Below are positions 8,232 through 17,729 of a stretch of 40,321 nt of DNA, in pieces (the first letter of the stretch is position 1; every line of letters begins with the position of its first letter). The stretch comes from Barnesiella sp. Its GTDB lineage: Bacteria; Bacteroidota; Bacteroidia; Bacteroidales; Muribaculaceae. The DNA is taken from the NCBI GenBank assembly GCA_014801075.1, contig JAAVEW010000022.1, positions 2,513 through 42,833 on the forward strand. Direction: 5' to 3'. A program made the position numbers and the translations under genes. The notes under the pieces were generated by a model that was not told where the DNA came from, made no database searches, and saw only the letters and a list, made by a program, of their open reading frames with translations.

Positions 8232-10424
8232 TTACAGTTTGAGGTCGTTTTCGTTTTTGGGGGCGCGACGGCGGCGGGTGAGATGGAGGGCGGCCGAGAG
8301 GCGACCTGCGGCTGCGCGGACGCGTACAAGCCAGGAGATAGGCGCGGAGGAGATGTCGCTTGCCATCGGGTCGACGAACGATTCCATCGGCATCTCGTCG
8401 CCAAATTGCTCGGGATAGATTACAAGGATATTGTTGCGCGAGAAGTTCTTCTGCATGAAGCCGGGCATCTCGGCCATATCCGACGAGAATGACACCGAAG
8501 CGGGACGAGCGCCAATCACCACAAAGAGGTCATCGTCAAGCACATGGGTAGAGAGCAACAGGAAGTCGTCGCGGTCGTCGACCCGACGGTACTCGCTGCG
8601 TATGGTGAACTTGTCGCGATGCAGGACGCCGGCTATAACGCGACGGCTGTCGTCATTGCAGCAGAAGATGATGCGGCAACCCAGTTCGCGGGCCAGATTG
8701 CCGAGCGTATGAAGCCAGCGGGTGAAGCCGGTCTCAAACTCAGCTTTCGGGGGCACGTAGACCACGATACGCGTAACGGTGTTCGGCGGAATGTAGCAGC
8801 GGGATATTACCACCATCTTGTTGGTCAGTTTGAGCAACTGCTCCGTTTTGCCTCCGAGGAAGGTGTCGATAACGGTAGCCTTGCGGTGCATGCCGATGAA
8901 CACCTCGTTGATGTCGCGCTCCTCGATGGCATTGATCATACCTGTCACCGTGTTAAGGTCATAGCGCATGATTGTTGTAAGCTCGCTCCCTGCCGCTGCG
9001 GCGGCTTTGACCGAGAGGTCAAGCACACTGCGGGCAAGTGCCTTGGAGGAGGGAGTGTTGTCGTTGCGCACGTTGATAGCGTAGAGAGTGTCCATAGCGT
9101 TGCGCTTTACGGGACGCGTCAGCAGCGCGAGTTCCACCAATCCTCCGGCAGTCAGCGGGTTGGAGACGGCGATGAGCGTGTGGGACGAATTGCTCGTGGA
9201 TTTCTTTTGCAGGTCCTCCCCCTCGACCATCTGCAACTTGACGCGGGCAGCGGCGCGGGTGGTCACGATGGGCGCTATGGCGCAGGTGATAAGGATAACG
9301 AGCACGGTGCCGTTGAGCATCGTCTCGTCCATCATGCGCGAGCCGTCGGGGAGCACCATGTTGTAGCCGATAGTAACCACGGCGAGGGCCACTGCGGTAT
9401 GGGCCGTGGTAAGGCCGAACATGATGCCGCGCTCAGCCCCGTTCATCTTATAAAGTTTCTGCGCGCCCCATGCCGCTATCCACTTGCTTGAGAGCGCCAC
9501 GACGAGCATCACGGCCGTCACCCAGAGGGTCTCCACATTGCCTATGACGCGCACATTAATCATCATGCCCACCCCGATAAGGAAGTAGGGAATGAACAGA
9601 GCGTTGCCCACAAACTCGATGCGGCTCATCAGAGGCGATGATGCGGGCACATAGCGGTTGAGCACCAGTCCGGCAAAGAACGCACCCAGCACCGCCTCAA
9701 GCCCTATAAGCTTGGAAACGAGCGCCGAAAGGAGCACCATAGCGAGCACAAACACATATTGCGTAACGTTGTCGGAGTAGTTCTTGAAGAAATAACGGGT
9801 AAGTCGCGGATAGGCGTAAAGCACTGCTGCGCAGTAGAGTACGAGTTTGCATAGCAGCCATGCGAGCGACACGCCCTCAAAGTGACCGTCCTTATGGATA
9901 TTGACAGCCACGCCGAGCACGAGCAAGGCGCCGATAACGGCAATGATGGTGCCGACAATAGATATAAGCACCGACGGCGATTTCGTAATACCGAAACGTG
10001 CTGCCACCGGGTAGGAAATCAGCGTGTGGGAGGCATACATCGACGCCATAAGTGTGGCCGTAAGCCAGTCAGTATTAAGCAGATAGACACTCGCCACAGC
10101 TCCCATCACCATAGGTATGATGAACGTAAGCGCGCCGAAGAGCAATCCCCTCTTGAGATTGAGCTTCAGGTGGTACATATCTATCTCTATGCCGGCCAGG
10201 AACATAAGGTAGAGCAAGCCTACCTCGCCGAATATCTCGAAGCTCGAATCATCGGCAAGAATATTGAAGCCGAAAGGACCCACGACAACACCCGCCACAA
10301 TCATGCCTATGATGTGGGGTATCTTTAATTTGTTGAGAATGAGCGGAGCCATCAGTATGATGACCAGCACGATAAGGAATATCGCCACCGGGTTGCTCAC
10401 AAGTGCTGTCGAAAGTAAAATCAT
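8232..10424 (-). CDS. CPA2-family cation:proton antiporter with C-terminal Usp-like domains
   Basis: A 730-aa membrane protein. Residues about 1-400 contain around 12 hydrophobic helices of the Na+/H+ or K+/H+ exchanger fold (KIPHIIGMIVAGVVVGPFGF near the start; GIEIDMYHL, and LEAVLGAFFAGLVLNR further on). The C-terminal 300 residues are soluble and look like tandem universal-stress-protein-type domains (TLIAVSNPLTAGGLVELA; TRIVVYVPPKAEFETGF), which in related exchangers bind nucleotides. It is expected to regulate cytoplasmic pH or monovalent cations. It lies 20 bp downstream of a glycosyltransferase gene on the same strand, likely the last gene of an asd-GT-antiporter transcript. Ion specificity is not readable. 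Confidence 0.88.
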   Translation of the reverse strand: MILLSTALVSNPVAIFLIVLVIILMAPLILNKLKIPHIIGMIVAGVVVGPFGFNILADDSSFEIFGEVGLLYLMFLAGIEIDMYHLKLNLKRGLLFGALTFIIPMVMGAVASVYLLNTDWLTATLMASMYASHTLISYPVAARFGITKSPSVLISIVGTIIAVIGALLVLGVAVNIHKDGHFEGVSLAWLLCKLVLYCAAVLYAYPRLTRYFFKNYSDNVTQYVFVLAMVLLSALVSKLIGLEAVLGAFFAGLVLNRYVPASSPLMSRIEFVGNALFIPYFLIGVGMMINVRVIGNVETLWVTAVMLVVALSSKWIAAWGAQKLYKMNGAERGIMFGLTTAHTAVALAVVTIGYNMVLPDGSRMMDETMLNGTVLVILITCAIAPIVTTRAAARVKLQMVEGEDLQKKSTSNSSHTLIAVSNPLTAGGLVELALLTRPVKRNAMDTLYAINVRNDNTPSSKALARSVLDLSVKAAAAAGSELTTIMRYDLNTVTGMINAIEERDINEVFIGMHRKATVIDTFLGGKTEQLLKLTNKMVVISRCYIPPNTVTRIVVYVPPKAEFETGFTRWLHTLGNLARELGCRIIFCCNDDSRRVIAGVLHRDKFTIRSEYRRVDDRDDFLLLSTHVLDDDLFVVIGARPASVSFSSDMAEMPGFMQKNFSRNNILVIYPEQFGDEMPMESFVDPMASDISSAPISWLVRVRAAAGRLSAALHLTRRRRAPKNENDLKL

Positions 10425-10444
10425 GGCATTTCAAAAGGGTTAAA

Positions 10445-11527
10445 TCATGTTTGCCGCATGACGGAGTCATACACTCCGGCCGTCATACGGGCCGTCTTAT
10501 CCCATGAGAAGTCGGCGAGACGTCGCACTCCGGCCTCGATAAGCCGCTGACGCTCATCGTCGTCATAGATTACGCGCTTTATGGCGTCGGCGATGTCGTC
10601 GGGGCTGTCGGGATTAAAGTACATGGCCGCATCGGCAGCGATTTCGGGCAGACACGATGCATTGCTCAAAACTACCGGTGTGCGCCCCGCAAAGGCTTCA
10701 AGCACCGGCATGCCGAAACCTTCGAGTTTCGACGGGAAAACGTAGCAAAGCGCGCCGGCATAGAGCGAGCCGAGGTCGGAGGTGGCAAACATGTGCTGCT
10801 CCACCCTCGATGCCACTCCGGCGTCGCGTATGGCACGGCGCTCATCGGTGGTGAATGGCCTTCCGGTACACACGAGTTTCAGGTCGCGGTCAGTAGCGGC
10901 AATGACGGAAAATGCTTTGAGCAGTGAGTCAAAATTCTTATAGCCGCCACGCTTGCCTACGAAGAGTATGTAGCGTCCGTCGACGGGCTTGCGGGCATCA
11001 CTGCCGGTCTCAACCGGAGTGTAGCCGTGATGGATGACCGTGATGCGGCTTTCGTCGATGCCATAATACTCCACCATGTCATTTTTCGTGGCGTGGCTTA
11101 TGGCAATCAGGGCATCGGCGCGCATGATGCAGCGGTCGATATCGTCGATGGCCTTGGTGTTGAACCAGCCGGGCAGACGCTTGTGTATCAGGTCGTGGAC
11201 GGTCAGCACCATCGGTCGGTCGTTATAGGTGAGGCATGAAGTATTGTAGTCGGTGGGATGGATTATATCGTACTCGCCCCGATGCATGAACCGGCGGTCA
11301 AAGTAACCGTTGATTTTACGGTAGAGCTTGCGATGGTCGGGAACATGACGCAACGACAGATGACGGCACGACTCGCGCAGGTCACTGAGATATATATTCT
11401 CGCTCGCCTTAACCTTAAGGAGAGGGGTGACGCTGTCAGGCATGTGGTTGATAAGCTCGACGAAGTAGCGCGAGATACCACCGATAGTCTGACGCGAGAA
11501 TATTGTGCTGTCGTAGAATACTTTCAT
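10445..11527 (-). CDS. GT4-type glycosyltransferase
   Basis: A 360-aa retaining glycosyltransferase of the GT-B fold. The N-terminal domain contains IGGISRYFVELINHMP, typical of the acceptor-binding half of GT4 enzymes. The C-terminal nucleotide-sugar domain starts around residue 185 (RYILFVGKRGGYKNFDSLL) and includes the E-x7-E signature in FPSKLEGFGMPVLEAF. No membrane segment is present; it should act on lipid-linked or surface glycan precursors at the inner face of the membrane. It sits between asd (40 bp upstream) and the antiporter (20 bp downstream), with no glycan gene cluster beside it, so the acceptor is unknown. Mannosyl- or glucosyltransferase activity is common in relatives. Confidence 0.88.
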   Translation of the reverse strand: MKVFYDSTIFSRQTIGGISRYFVELINHMPDSVTPLLKVKASENIYLSDLRESCRHLSLRHVPDHRKLYRKINGYFDRRFMHRGEYDIIHPTDYNTSCLTYNDRPMVLTVHDLIHKRLPGWFNTKAIDDIDRCIMRADALIAISHATKNDMVEYYGIDESRITVIHHGYTPVETGSDARKPVDGRYILFVGKRGGYKNFDSLLKAFSVIAATDRDLKLVCTGRPFTTDERRAIRDAGVASRVEQHMFATSDLGSLYAGALCYVFPSKLEGFGMPVLEAFAGRTPVVLSNASCLPEIAADAAMYFNPDSPDDIADAIKRVIYDDDERQRLIEAGVRRLADFSWDKTARMTAGVYDSVMRQT

Positions 11528-11567
11528 CCTGAATGTCGGTTGCTTGATTTACAGGGTGATTACGCTA

Positions 11568-12587
11568 TCACTTGGCGAAAGCGCCCTTGGCTATCATGTA
11601 CTGCGCAATCTGCACGGCGTTGAGAGCGGCGCCCTTCTTGATTTGGTCGCCTACTACCCAGAATGACAGGCCATTGGGGTTGGTAAGGTCCTGACGGATA
11701 CGGCCCACGTAGACGGGGTCCTTGCCGGCGATGTCGAGAGGCATCGGGTATTTATTTTCCTTGGGAGCGTCGATAACAACCACTCCTTCAGCCTTTTCAA
11801 AAGCCTCACGGGCCTGCTCCACGCTGACGGGGCTTTCGGTCTCGCACCAGATAGCTTCGGAGTGGGCACGCATAACGGGCACGCGGACGCACATGGCGCT
11901 GACGTCGAGCTTCGGGGCGTGCATGATTTTCTTGGTTTCGTTATACATCTTCATCTCCTCCTTGGTGTAGCCGTTGTCCTGGAACACGTCGATGTGGGGG
12001 ATTACGTTGTAGGCGAGCTGGTGGGCGAACTTGCTTACAGTGGGCGACTCGCCGGCCGAGAGCTGGCGGTACTGCTCCACGAGTTCGTCCATAGCGGCAG
12101 CTCCTGCGCCGCTCGCTGCCTGATATGTGGCCACATGCACGCGGCGTATGGGCGAGATGTCGTTGATGGCTTTGAGCGCCACTACCATCTGTATGGTGGT
12201 GCAGTTGGGGTTGGCGATAATATTGCGGGGGGTGTTGAAAGCGTCGTCGCCGTTGACTTCGGGCACTACCAGAGGCACGTCGTCGTCCATGCGGAATGCG
12301 CTTGAATTGTCAATCATCAGCGCTCCGTGAGCCGTGATGACGGGGGCATACTGCTTTGACACTCCGGCACCGGCCGAGGTGAAAGCGATGTCTATATCTT
12401 TGAAATCGTCGGGGTTCTCGCGAAGTTCCTTTACTGTATATTCCTTACCCTTGAAGGTGTAAGTGCGTCCGGCTGAACGGGCTGACCCGAAAAGCACGAG
12501 GTTGTCGATGGGGAAATTCTGCTCATCGAGCACGCGGAGAAACTCCTGACCTACGGCGCCGCTTGCGCCTACGATTGCTACATTCAT
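11568..12587 (-). CDS. asd: Aspartate-semialdehyde dehydrogenase
   Basis: A 339-aa NADP-dependent enzyme that reduces aspartyl phosphate to aspartate semialdehyde, the branch point for lysine/diaminopimelate, threonine and methionine. The N-terminal dinucleotide-binding loop is [11 protein letters not shown] (residues 6-16). The catalytic cysteine is Cys129 in NPNCTTIQ, and the substrate-binding Arg240 and general base His242 are in [13 protein letters not shown]. Length is typical. The product feeds DapA, encoded at 1-404. A promoter with ideal spacing lies at 12623-12653, and the GT4 gene follows after 40 bp. The start codon overlaps a second ATG-like string just downstream, but [10 protein letters not shown] is the normal N-terminus. 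Confidence 0.96.
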   Translation of the reverse strand: MNVAIVGASGAVGQEFLRVLDEQNFPIDNLVLFGSARSAGRTYTFKGKEYTVKELRENPDDFKDIDIAFTSAGAGVSKQYAPVITAHGALMIDNSSAFRMDDDVPLVVPEVNGDDAFNTPRNIIANPNCTTIQMVVALKAINDISPIRRVHVATYQAASGAGAAAMDELVEQYRQLSAGESPTVSKFAHQLAYNVIPHIDVFQDNGYTKEEMKMYNETKKIMHAPKLDVSAMCVRVPVMRAHSEAIWCETESPVSVEQAREAFEKAEGVVVIDAPKENKYPMPLDIAGKDPVYVGRIRQDLTNPNGLSFWVVGDQIKKGAALNAVQIAQYMIAKGAFAK

Positions 12588-12622
12588 TTTAATAAATTAC
12601 ATTTTTACATTATATATCGCCA

Positions 12623-12653
12623 CAAAAATACGCAATATGCGACAACTTTCAAA
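12623..12653 (-). promoter_or_regulatory. Bacteroidetes-type promoter for asd
   Basis: On the minus strand TTTG (12653-12650), a 19-bp spacer and TATTTTTG (12630-12623) match the consensus. Transcription would start near 12616 with a leader of about 29 nt before asd. Confidence 0.65.
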
Positions 12654-12702
12654 ATATTTGCAGCGCTATCCTTTCATTTTGTCATTCATAAATACCGGTG
12701 CG

Positions 12703-13773
12703 TCAGAAACGGCACATCACCTCAACCACAAACTTGTCGTGGTCAGACACGGGAATGACGGCGTCGTGGTGATAGAAATACTTCTCGTAGTTGAGACGCA
12801 GCTCCACGTAGCGCTGAGTGCCGAAGGTGAGCGACGAACCGAGGGTCATGCGCTGGCGCTGCGGCTGGGTGAGCGTGAGGAGGCCTTCGTCGTTCTTGAT
12901 ACCGTCGGAGTGGCCGTCCATATAGTCATAGCGTCCGGAAGCCGAGATTGATGTCAGTTTGTGGCGCAGAGGAAATCGGCGGGATATGAAAGAGTTGACG
13001 AGATTGACGCCTGAGAATGCATCGTGGCAATAGTTCTTGCGCAGGTACTCCCCCTCGACATGCCACAGCCCGTCGTCGTAGGCTATGCCGCCGTCCCACA
13101 TCATTATGCTTATATCCTCGGGGCGCGACTTCTGGCAGCTTGCCTCGAGGGTCAGCACCTTGGAGATAAGAGCGGTAGCCTTGAACGAGAAATTAAACGT
13201 CTTGGTCCAGTAATCTTTCTGGTTGGTGAGGCCCGAGCCGTTGAATATGCCGGCCTGAAGGGTCAGCGGCACGTTGGCGCGGAGGGTGTATTGGCCGGCA
13301 AAACCTACATCCCTGACGTTGCCGCCGAATTTCGCGAGGAAAGAGCGGTTGGCGAAGAACATCTGATGGGGAGCGCGGTGGGCGTCGATAGTGAAGGGTA
13401 CGCGCATCTGGCCGACGGTGGCGGTCACGGGTATTGTCGTGGGTGCATAGCGCACGAACGCGTCGAGCATCTTTATCTTGCCCTCGTCGCAAAGGTCAAC
13501 CTCGGCCTTGTATTGGAAATCCGACACTACAGTGCCTGAGAAACTGATACGCGCGTTGCGCACGCGGAATCGGCTTGCGCCGTCGTCAGTATCAATCTCG
13601 TAGTTGGTGCGTATAGTGCCCTCTACTTTGGGGAACCATGAGGGGAGAGTGAATGTGGGAGCGGTTGCCACGGGAGCGTTGGCGGGTACGGCGCAACTGT
13701 CGGCGGGAAGTGCCGATGCGCCCTGTATCATTGCTGCGAACAGCGCTGCCGAGGTCAGTATTCTCTTTATCAT
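12703..13773 (-). CDS. Porin of the OprO/OprP (phosphate-selective porin) family
   Basis: A 356-aa outer-membrane barrel protein. Residues 1-22 form a signal peptide (MIKRILTSAALFAAMIQGASA, then LPADS). The mature part alternates short amphipathic strands, with the family-typical opening TIRTNYEIDTDDGASRFRVRNARI around residues 55-78, and ends in a C-terminal phenylalanine (EVMCRF) as expected for BAM-assembled barrels. Known members are anion channels induced by phosphate starvation, but in Bacteroidetes the substrate is mostly undetermined. No phosphate-regulon genes are beside it. The gene is 115 bp upstream of asd on the same strand and could contribute readthrough, although asd has its own promoter. 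Confidence 0.85.
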   Translation of the reverse strand: MIKRILTSAALFAAMIQGASALPADSCAVPANAPVATAPTFTLPSWFPKVEGTIRTNYEIDTDDGASRFRVRNARISFSGTVVSDFQYKAEVDLCDEGKIKMLDAFVRYAPTTIPVTATVGQMRVPFTIDAHRAPHQMFFANRSFLAKFGGNVRDVGFAGQYTLRANVPLTLQAGIFNGSGLTNQKDYWTKTFNFSFKATALISKVLTLEASCQKSRPEDISIMMWDGGIAYDDGLWHVEGEYLRKNYCHDAFSGVNLVNSFISRRFPLRHKLTSISASGRYDYMDGHSDGIKNDEGLLTLTQPQRQRMTLGSSLTFGTQRYVELRLNYEKYFYHHDAVIPVSDHDKFVVEVMCRF

Positions 13774-13851
13774 TTAAGTATCTGTTTTATTGGCGGGTAA
13801 TAATGGGTTTGGTTGCAAAATATTGCCTGCCCGGATTTGTGTATCAAAGGT

Positions 13852-15042
13852 TTACTTCTCGGCGAGGCCGTAGATGGTTTCAAAGATGCGGCGGTCGGCC
13901 TCGGTCATTTCCTTGTGGCGACGAGCCATAACGCGCTCGGCGATGTCAAAGAATTTCTTCAACGGGACTGCGGTGAAACCTGCAGCTCCGCCTTCGCTGA
14001 ACGAGGGTATGAACGTGCGGGGGAAGCCTGAGCCGTGGATGTTGCAGCCGACGCCCACCACCGTGGCGGTGTTGAACATGGTGTTGATACCCGCCTTGGA
14101 GTGGTCGGCCATGATGAGTCCGCAGAACTGCAGGTCGGTGCGGTCGAAGCGGCGGGTGGCGTAGTTCCATACGCGCACCTTCGAGTAGTCGTTCTTGAGG
14201 TTGGAGGCCACGCAGTCAGCTCCGAGATTGCACCATTCGCCTACCACGGCGTTGCCGAGGAAGCCGTCGTGAGCCTTGTTGCTATAACCGAAAATCACGG
14301 CGTTGTTTAGTTCGCCGCCCATTTTGCTCCAGGGGCCTACGGTGGTGGCGGGGTAAACCTTTGTGCCCATGTTGAATACGGAGTGCTCGCAGAGCGCTAC
14401 CGGTCCGCGCAGGCAGCAGCCTTCCATCACCTCGGCATCGCGGCCGATGTAGACGGGGCCTGACTTCACATTTATTATAGCACCCTCGACGGTGGCACCG
14501 GGGGCGATGTAGAGAAGCGGACGGCCTGCGGCGTCGACGGGGTTGCCTATAAGTATGTTGGTATCGGAGAGGGGCTGACTGTCGCTGAGGTCAATATTCG
14601 CGAAGTCTTTCTCTATCTGAGCGCCGTTATTGAGGAAAATATCGTAGGCGTGACGAATGGCTGTGAGCTGCCCGTCCCATGTTTTCACGGCGGTAAATTC
14701 ACCATTTTGCAGCATCGCTGCATCGCCGCAATATGCTACCGTCTCGTCCCCGCACTTGAGGACCTCACCCTTGCCGAGCGAAAGGATGGCGTCGCGGAAA
14801 CTCTCGGAGTAGTCGGGGATGATATGTCCGGCCACGAAGAGGTTCTTACCGTCGGCAGCGTTCATCGGATATTTTTCCGACAGGTAATCAGCTGTGAGGT
14901 AGGAGTATGAGCCGGGAAGCAGGAGTTCCCACTTCTCGCGGATGGTGGTGATGCCGACACGGAAGTCGGCCACGGGACGCGTAAAAGAAAGCGGTAGCAG
15001 ATTTTCCCTCACTTCAGGCGCGTCAAAAAGAATAATATTCAT
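13852..15042 (-). CDS. GlmU-like sugar nucleotidyltransferase/left-handed beta-helix protein
   Basis: A 396-aa protein of the Bacteroidetes GlmU-related family. The N-terminal half (MNIILFDAPEVRENLLPLSFTRP) is a divergent nucleotidyltransferase-like domain without the classic GlmU pyrophosphorylase loop LAAGxGTRM. From about residue 185 hexapeptide repeats form a left-handed beta-helix (LIGNPVDAAGRPLLYIAPGATVEGAI; VYIGRDAEVMEGCCLRG), as in N-acetyltransferases. By analogy it may help make UDP-GlcNAc or another nucleotide sugar, but the degenerate N-terminus makes this uncertain. It is divergent from rfbC across 137 bp, with a shared palindromic promoter core at 15144-15160. Confidence 0.82.
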   Translation of the reverse strand: MNIILFDAPEVRENLLPLSFTRPVADFRVGITTIREKWELLLPGSYSYLTADYLSEKYPMNAADGKNLFVAGHIIPDYSESFRDAILSLGKGEVLKCGDETVAYCGDAAMLQNGEFTAVKTWDGQLTAIRHAYDIFLNNGAQIEKDFANIDLSDSQPLSDTNILIGNPVDAAGRPLLYIAPGATVEGAIINVKSGPVYIGRDAEVMEGCCLRGPVALCEHSVFNMGTKVYPATTVGPWSKMGGELNNAVIFGYSNKAHDGFLGNAVVGEWCNLGADCVASNLKNDYSKVRVWNYATRRFDRTDLQFCGLIMADHSKAGINTMFNTATVVGVGCNIHGSGFPRTFIPSFSEGGAAGFTAVPLKKFFDIAERVMARRHKEMTEADRRIFETIYGLAEK

Positions 15043-15143
15043 AAGTATAAACTAATTTTCAACATCTATTTAATAGAAACGTGTTGAGAGATTTATTTCG
15101 GTACGGCGTGCAATTTTTCAATCGTACTCCGCGAAATATCAGG

Positions 15144-15174
15144 CAAAATTACTAATTTTGCCAAAACATATCAA
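15144..15174 (-). promoter_or_regulatory. Promoter for the GlmU-like gene, overlapping the rfbC -7 box
   Basis: On the minus strand TTG (15174-15172), 20 bp, then TAATTTTG (15151-15144) fits the Bacteroidetes consensus. The -7 box is half of a perfect palindrome, CAAAATTA-C-TAATTTTG (15144-15160), whose other half is the plus-strand -7 box for rfbC. The predicted leader of the GlmU-like gene is about 95 nt. Confidence 0.6.
15153..15160 (+). promoter_or_regulatory. Likely -7 box of the rfbC promoter
   Basis: TAATTTTG matches TAnnTTTG and lies 20 bp before the rfbC ATG at 15180, leaving a leader of roughly 13 nt. No TTG is found 19-21 bp upstream, so the -33 element is weak or absent. Confidence 0.45.
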
Positions 15175-15179
15175 CACTT

Positions 15180-15734
15180 ATGGAATTTATAAAGCAAAAA
15201 ATAGAGGGCGTGTGGGTAATCGAGCCCAAACGTTTCGGCGACGCCCGCGGTTATTTTTCGGAAACTTTCAAGTTGGAGGAATTTAACTCGCATATCGGTG
15301 ACGTGAAATTCATTCAGGAGAATGAGTCGTTCTCGTCACGCGGAGTGTTGCGCGGACTTCATTTCCAGAAGGGTGAATTTTCTCAGGCAAAGTTGGTAAG
15401 AGTGTCGCAGGGCACAGTGCTCGATGTGGCTGTTGACCTGCGCAAGGACTCCCCCACTTTCGGCGAACACGTGGCCGTGGAACTCTCCCACGAGAATGGT
15501 CGTCAGCTGTTCATTCCCCGCGGATTTGCCCACGGATTCGTGGTGCTCAGTGACGTGGCCCAGTTCCAATATAAGGTTGACAACATCTACGCTCCCCAGA
15601 GCGAGGCTACGCTGCGGTTCAACGACCCCAAACTTGGCATCGACTGGCGCATCGAGCCCTCTGAAATGCTCCTATCGGAGAAAGATATGCGCGGCTACAG
15701 TTTTGACGAGATAGCCGAGAAATTCAGCTTCTGA
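15180..15734 (+). CDS. rfbC: dTDP-4-dehydrorhamnose 3,5-epimerase
   Basis: A 184-aa cupin enzyme that epimerises C3 and C5 of dTDP-4-keto-6-deoxyglucose in dTDP-L-rhamnose synthesis. The catalytic base is His61 in GVLRGLHFQ and the catalytic tyrosine is Tyr131 in FQYKVDNIYAP, both placed as in characterised RmlC enzymes. Other family signatures are FGDARGYFSETF (19-30) and IPRGFAHGFVVLS (112-124). Length matches the family. rfbA, rfbB and rfbD are not in the window, so the pathway must be completed elsewhere. The DUF4954 gene follows after 29 bp, probably on the same transcript; a divergent GlmU-like gene shares its promoter region. Confidence 0.95.
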   Translation: MEFIKQKIEGVWVIEPKRFGDARGYFSETFKLEEFNSHIGDVKFIQENESFSSRGVLRGLHFQKGEFSQAKLVRVSQGTVLDVAVDLRKDSPTFGEHVAVELSHENGRQLFIPRGFAHGFVVLSDVAQFQYKVDNIYAPQSEATLRFNDPKLGIDWRIEPSEMLLSEKDMRGYSFDEIAEKFSF

Positions 15735-15763
15735 TTAGTTTATTCCAAACGCTTTACCCGACT

Positions 15764-17656
15764 ATGCAACTCCGACAACTCACTCAGAACGAAATAAATA
15801 CACTCACCCATCAAGGTTGCCGCAGCAATGAATGGGGGCGGGTGACGGTATGCGACCCGTTTTTCGCTGACCGGTATCGCGACGTGACTTTTATCGGAGA
15901 TGTGGAGCTGCATCCAGCCGAGACTGAGATTGCACTTGGTGCGCTCCCGCTGCCTGCCGGAGTCTATAATGCTGTGGTAATCAGCAGTGTCATAGGACGC
16001 GGCGCCCACGTGTCAAACATCGGTAACTATATGGCAGACTGCTCGGTAGGCGAGAAAGCCATCGTAAGAAACGTCGCTACCATTGAATGTCCGCAGCCGT
16101 CGACACGCGGCAACGGCGTGGAGGTGGAAGTTCTCAGCGAAACGGGTGGACGTGAAGTGCCTATATACTACGGACTTACAGCGCAGCAGGCGTGGCTCAT
16201 CGCAATGGGCCGCCACGACGTCGGCCTTGTAGCGCAACTGAAAGCCGACATCGCAGCCAAAACGGCTGAAATCAAGGGATTGCGCACCATTATCGGCGCA
16301 GGCGCCACTGTGGTCAACACGGGATATATCAGCGGCGTTGAAATCAAACCGCGTGCCCGCGTCAACGGCGCGTCGCGGCTTGTCAACGGCACTGTAGGCG
16401 AGGAGGCCGAAGTGGGAACCGATGTCATTGCCGTTGACTTTATCACGGCCCGCAAGTCGCTGGTTGACAAGGCCGCGCGAATCGACCATGTGTTTGTAGG
16501 CGAAGGTAGTTGCGTCACCAACGGATTCAGCGCTCACCACTCGCTCATCTTTTCCAACTGCATACTCGAAAACGGAGAGTCGGCCGCCATTTTTGCCGGA
16601 CCTTACACCGTGTCGATGCACAAGGCCACACTGCTGATTGGCGGCATGATGTCGATGTTCAATGCCGGATCGGGTGCCAACCAGAGCAATCATCTTTATA
16701 AATCAGGTCCTTGCCATCACGGAGTGCTCGAACGCGGCGTGAAACTTGCTTCGGACGCCTACGTCATGTGGCCCGCCCGCATAGGAGCGTTCTCAACTGT
16801 GATGGGACGCCACAAATCACATCCCGACACCTCTTCGCTGCCATTCTCTTATGTGGTTGAAAACAACGGTTCTACGCAGGTAATACCGGCTATCGCCCTG
16901 GGCAATATCGGCATAGCACGCGATATTGACAAGTGGCCGCGACGCGACCGCCGCCCCGCCCCGGCAACCGATATTATCACCTACCCACTTTTCAATCCTT
17001 ATATCGGCAACAGCCTGGTCGAGGGAATTGATTTCCTGACGCAACTTATTGCATCTCAGCCTGATAAAGCGGAATATAACTGCGGCAACTTCACTATCAG
17101 GAAGTCGCACGCCGAAAGAGGCGCGGCTTTATATCGCGACGCGCTCTTCAACTACCTCGCTACCACGTTGTTGCAGCGCATTGCCGCCGGCAACCCCCTG
17201 TCGGCAACCGTCGACTGCGTTTCCGGCGAATGGGTCGATGCCGCCGGCATGACAATCCCCGCCGACATGATTACCCGCGGCATTCCGTCGCCCGGCGAAT
17301 GGGAGTCGCTCTACCCTGCTCTCGAATGGAATTGGGTAGCCTCATATCTGCTCTCTCAATTCGACATCGACGTCAACCACCTCGACAACAGCACTATATC
17401 AGACATCATCGACAAGTGGCAGAAGATTAACGCCTCGTTCGACGCCATGCTTCTTGCCGATGCTGAAAAAGAATTTGCCACCGACTCCCCTCTCGCAACC
17501 GGAGCTTTCGGACTATTCGGAGCCGACACCCGCGAAACCGACTTCCTCAACGTGCGCGGCCGCCTCGCCGGCTCCTCCCTCAACGCCCTCCTGACCTCCC
17601 GCACCCGACAAACCGCCTACCTCTCCCACTCCATCACCACCTTCCTCAACAGGTAA
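15764..17656 (+). CDS. DUF4954-family protein with left-handed beta-helix
   Basis: A 630-aa soluble protein matching, by overall pattern, the DUF4954 family of Bacteroidetes and spirochaetes. Residues about 60-330 contain hexapeptide-like turns typical of a left-handed beta-helix (GAHVSNIGNYMADCSVGEKAIVRN; GATVVNTGYISGVEIKPRARVNG), the fold of sugar acyltransferases and nucleotidyltransferase partners. The C-terminal third is mostly alpha-helical. No signal peptide is present. No biochemical function is established for the family as far as I know. Co-directional placement 29 bp after rfbC and near the divergent GlmU-like gene suggests a link to nucleotide-sugar or cell-envelope glycan metabolism, which is inference. 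Confidence 0.8.
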   Translation: MQLRQLTQNEINTLTHQGCRSNEWGRVTVCDPFFADRYRDVTFIGDVELHPAETEIALGALPLPAGVYNAVVISSVIGRGAHVSNIGNYMADCSVGEKAIVRNVATIECPQPSTRGNGVEVEVLSETGGREVPIYYGLTAQQAWLIAMGRHDVGLVAQLKADIAAKTAEIKGLRTIIGAGATVVNTGYISGVEIKPRARVNGASRLVNGTVGEEAEVGTDVIAVDFITARKSLVDKAARIDHVFVGEGSCVTNGFSAHHSLIFSNCILENGESAAIFAGPYTVSMHKATLLIGGMMSMFNAGSGANQSNHLYKSGPCHHGVLERGVKLASDAYVMWPARIGAFSTVMGRHKSHPDTSSLPFSYVVENNGSTQVIPAIALGNIGIARDIDKWPRRDRRPAPATDIITYPLFNPYIGNSLVEGIDFLTQLIASQPDKAEYNCGNFTIRKSHAERGAALYRDALFNYLATTLLQRIAAGNPLSATVDCVSGEWVDAAGMTIPADMITRGIPSPGEWESLYPALEWNWVASYLLSQFDIDVNHLDNSTISDIIDKWQKINASFDAMLLADAEKEFATDSPLATGAFGLFGADTRETDFLNVRGRLAGSSLNALLTSRTRQTAYLSHSITTFLNR

Positions 17657-17729
17657 TATCTTTACGAGTTGTCGGCAATTCCAAACAAAAAATATCGTTA
17701 TATACAAATCAAGTATCACAAATAATATA

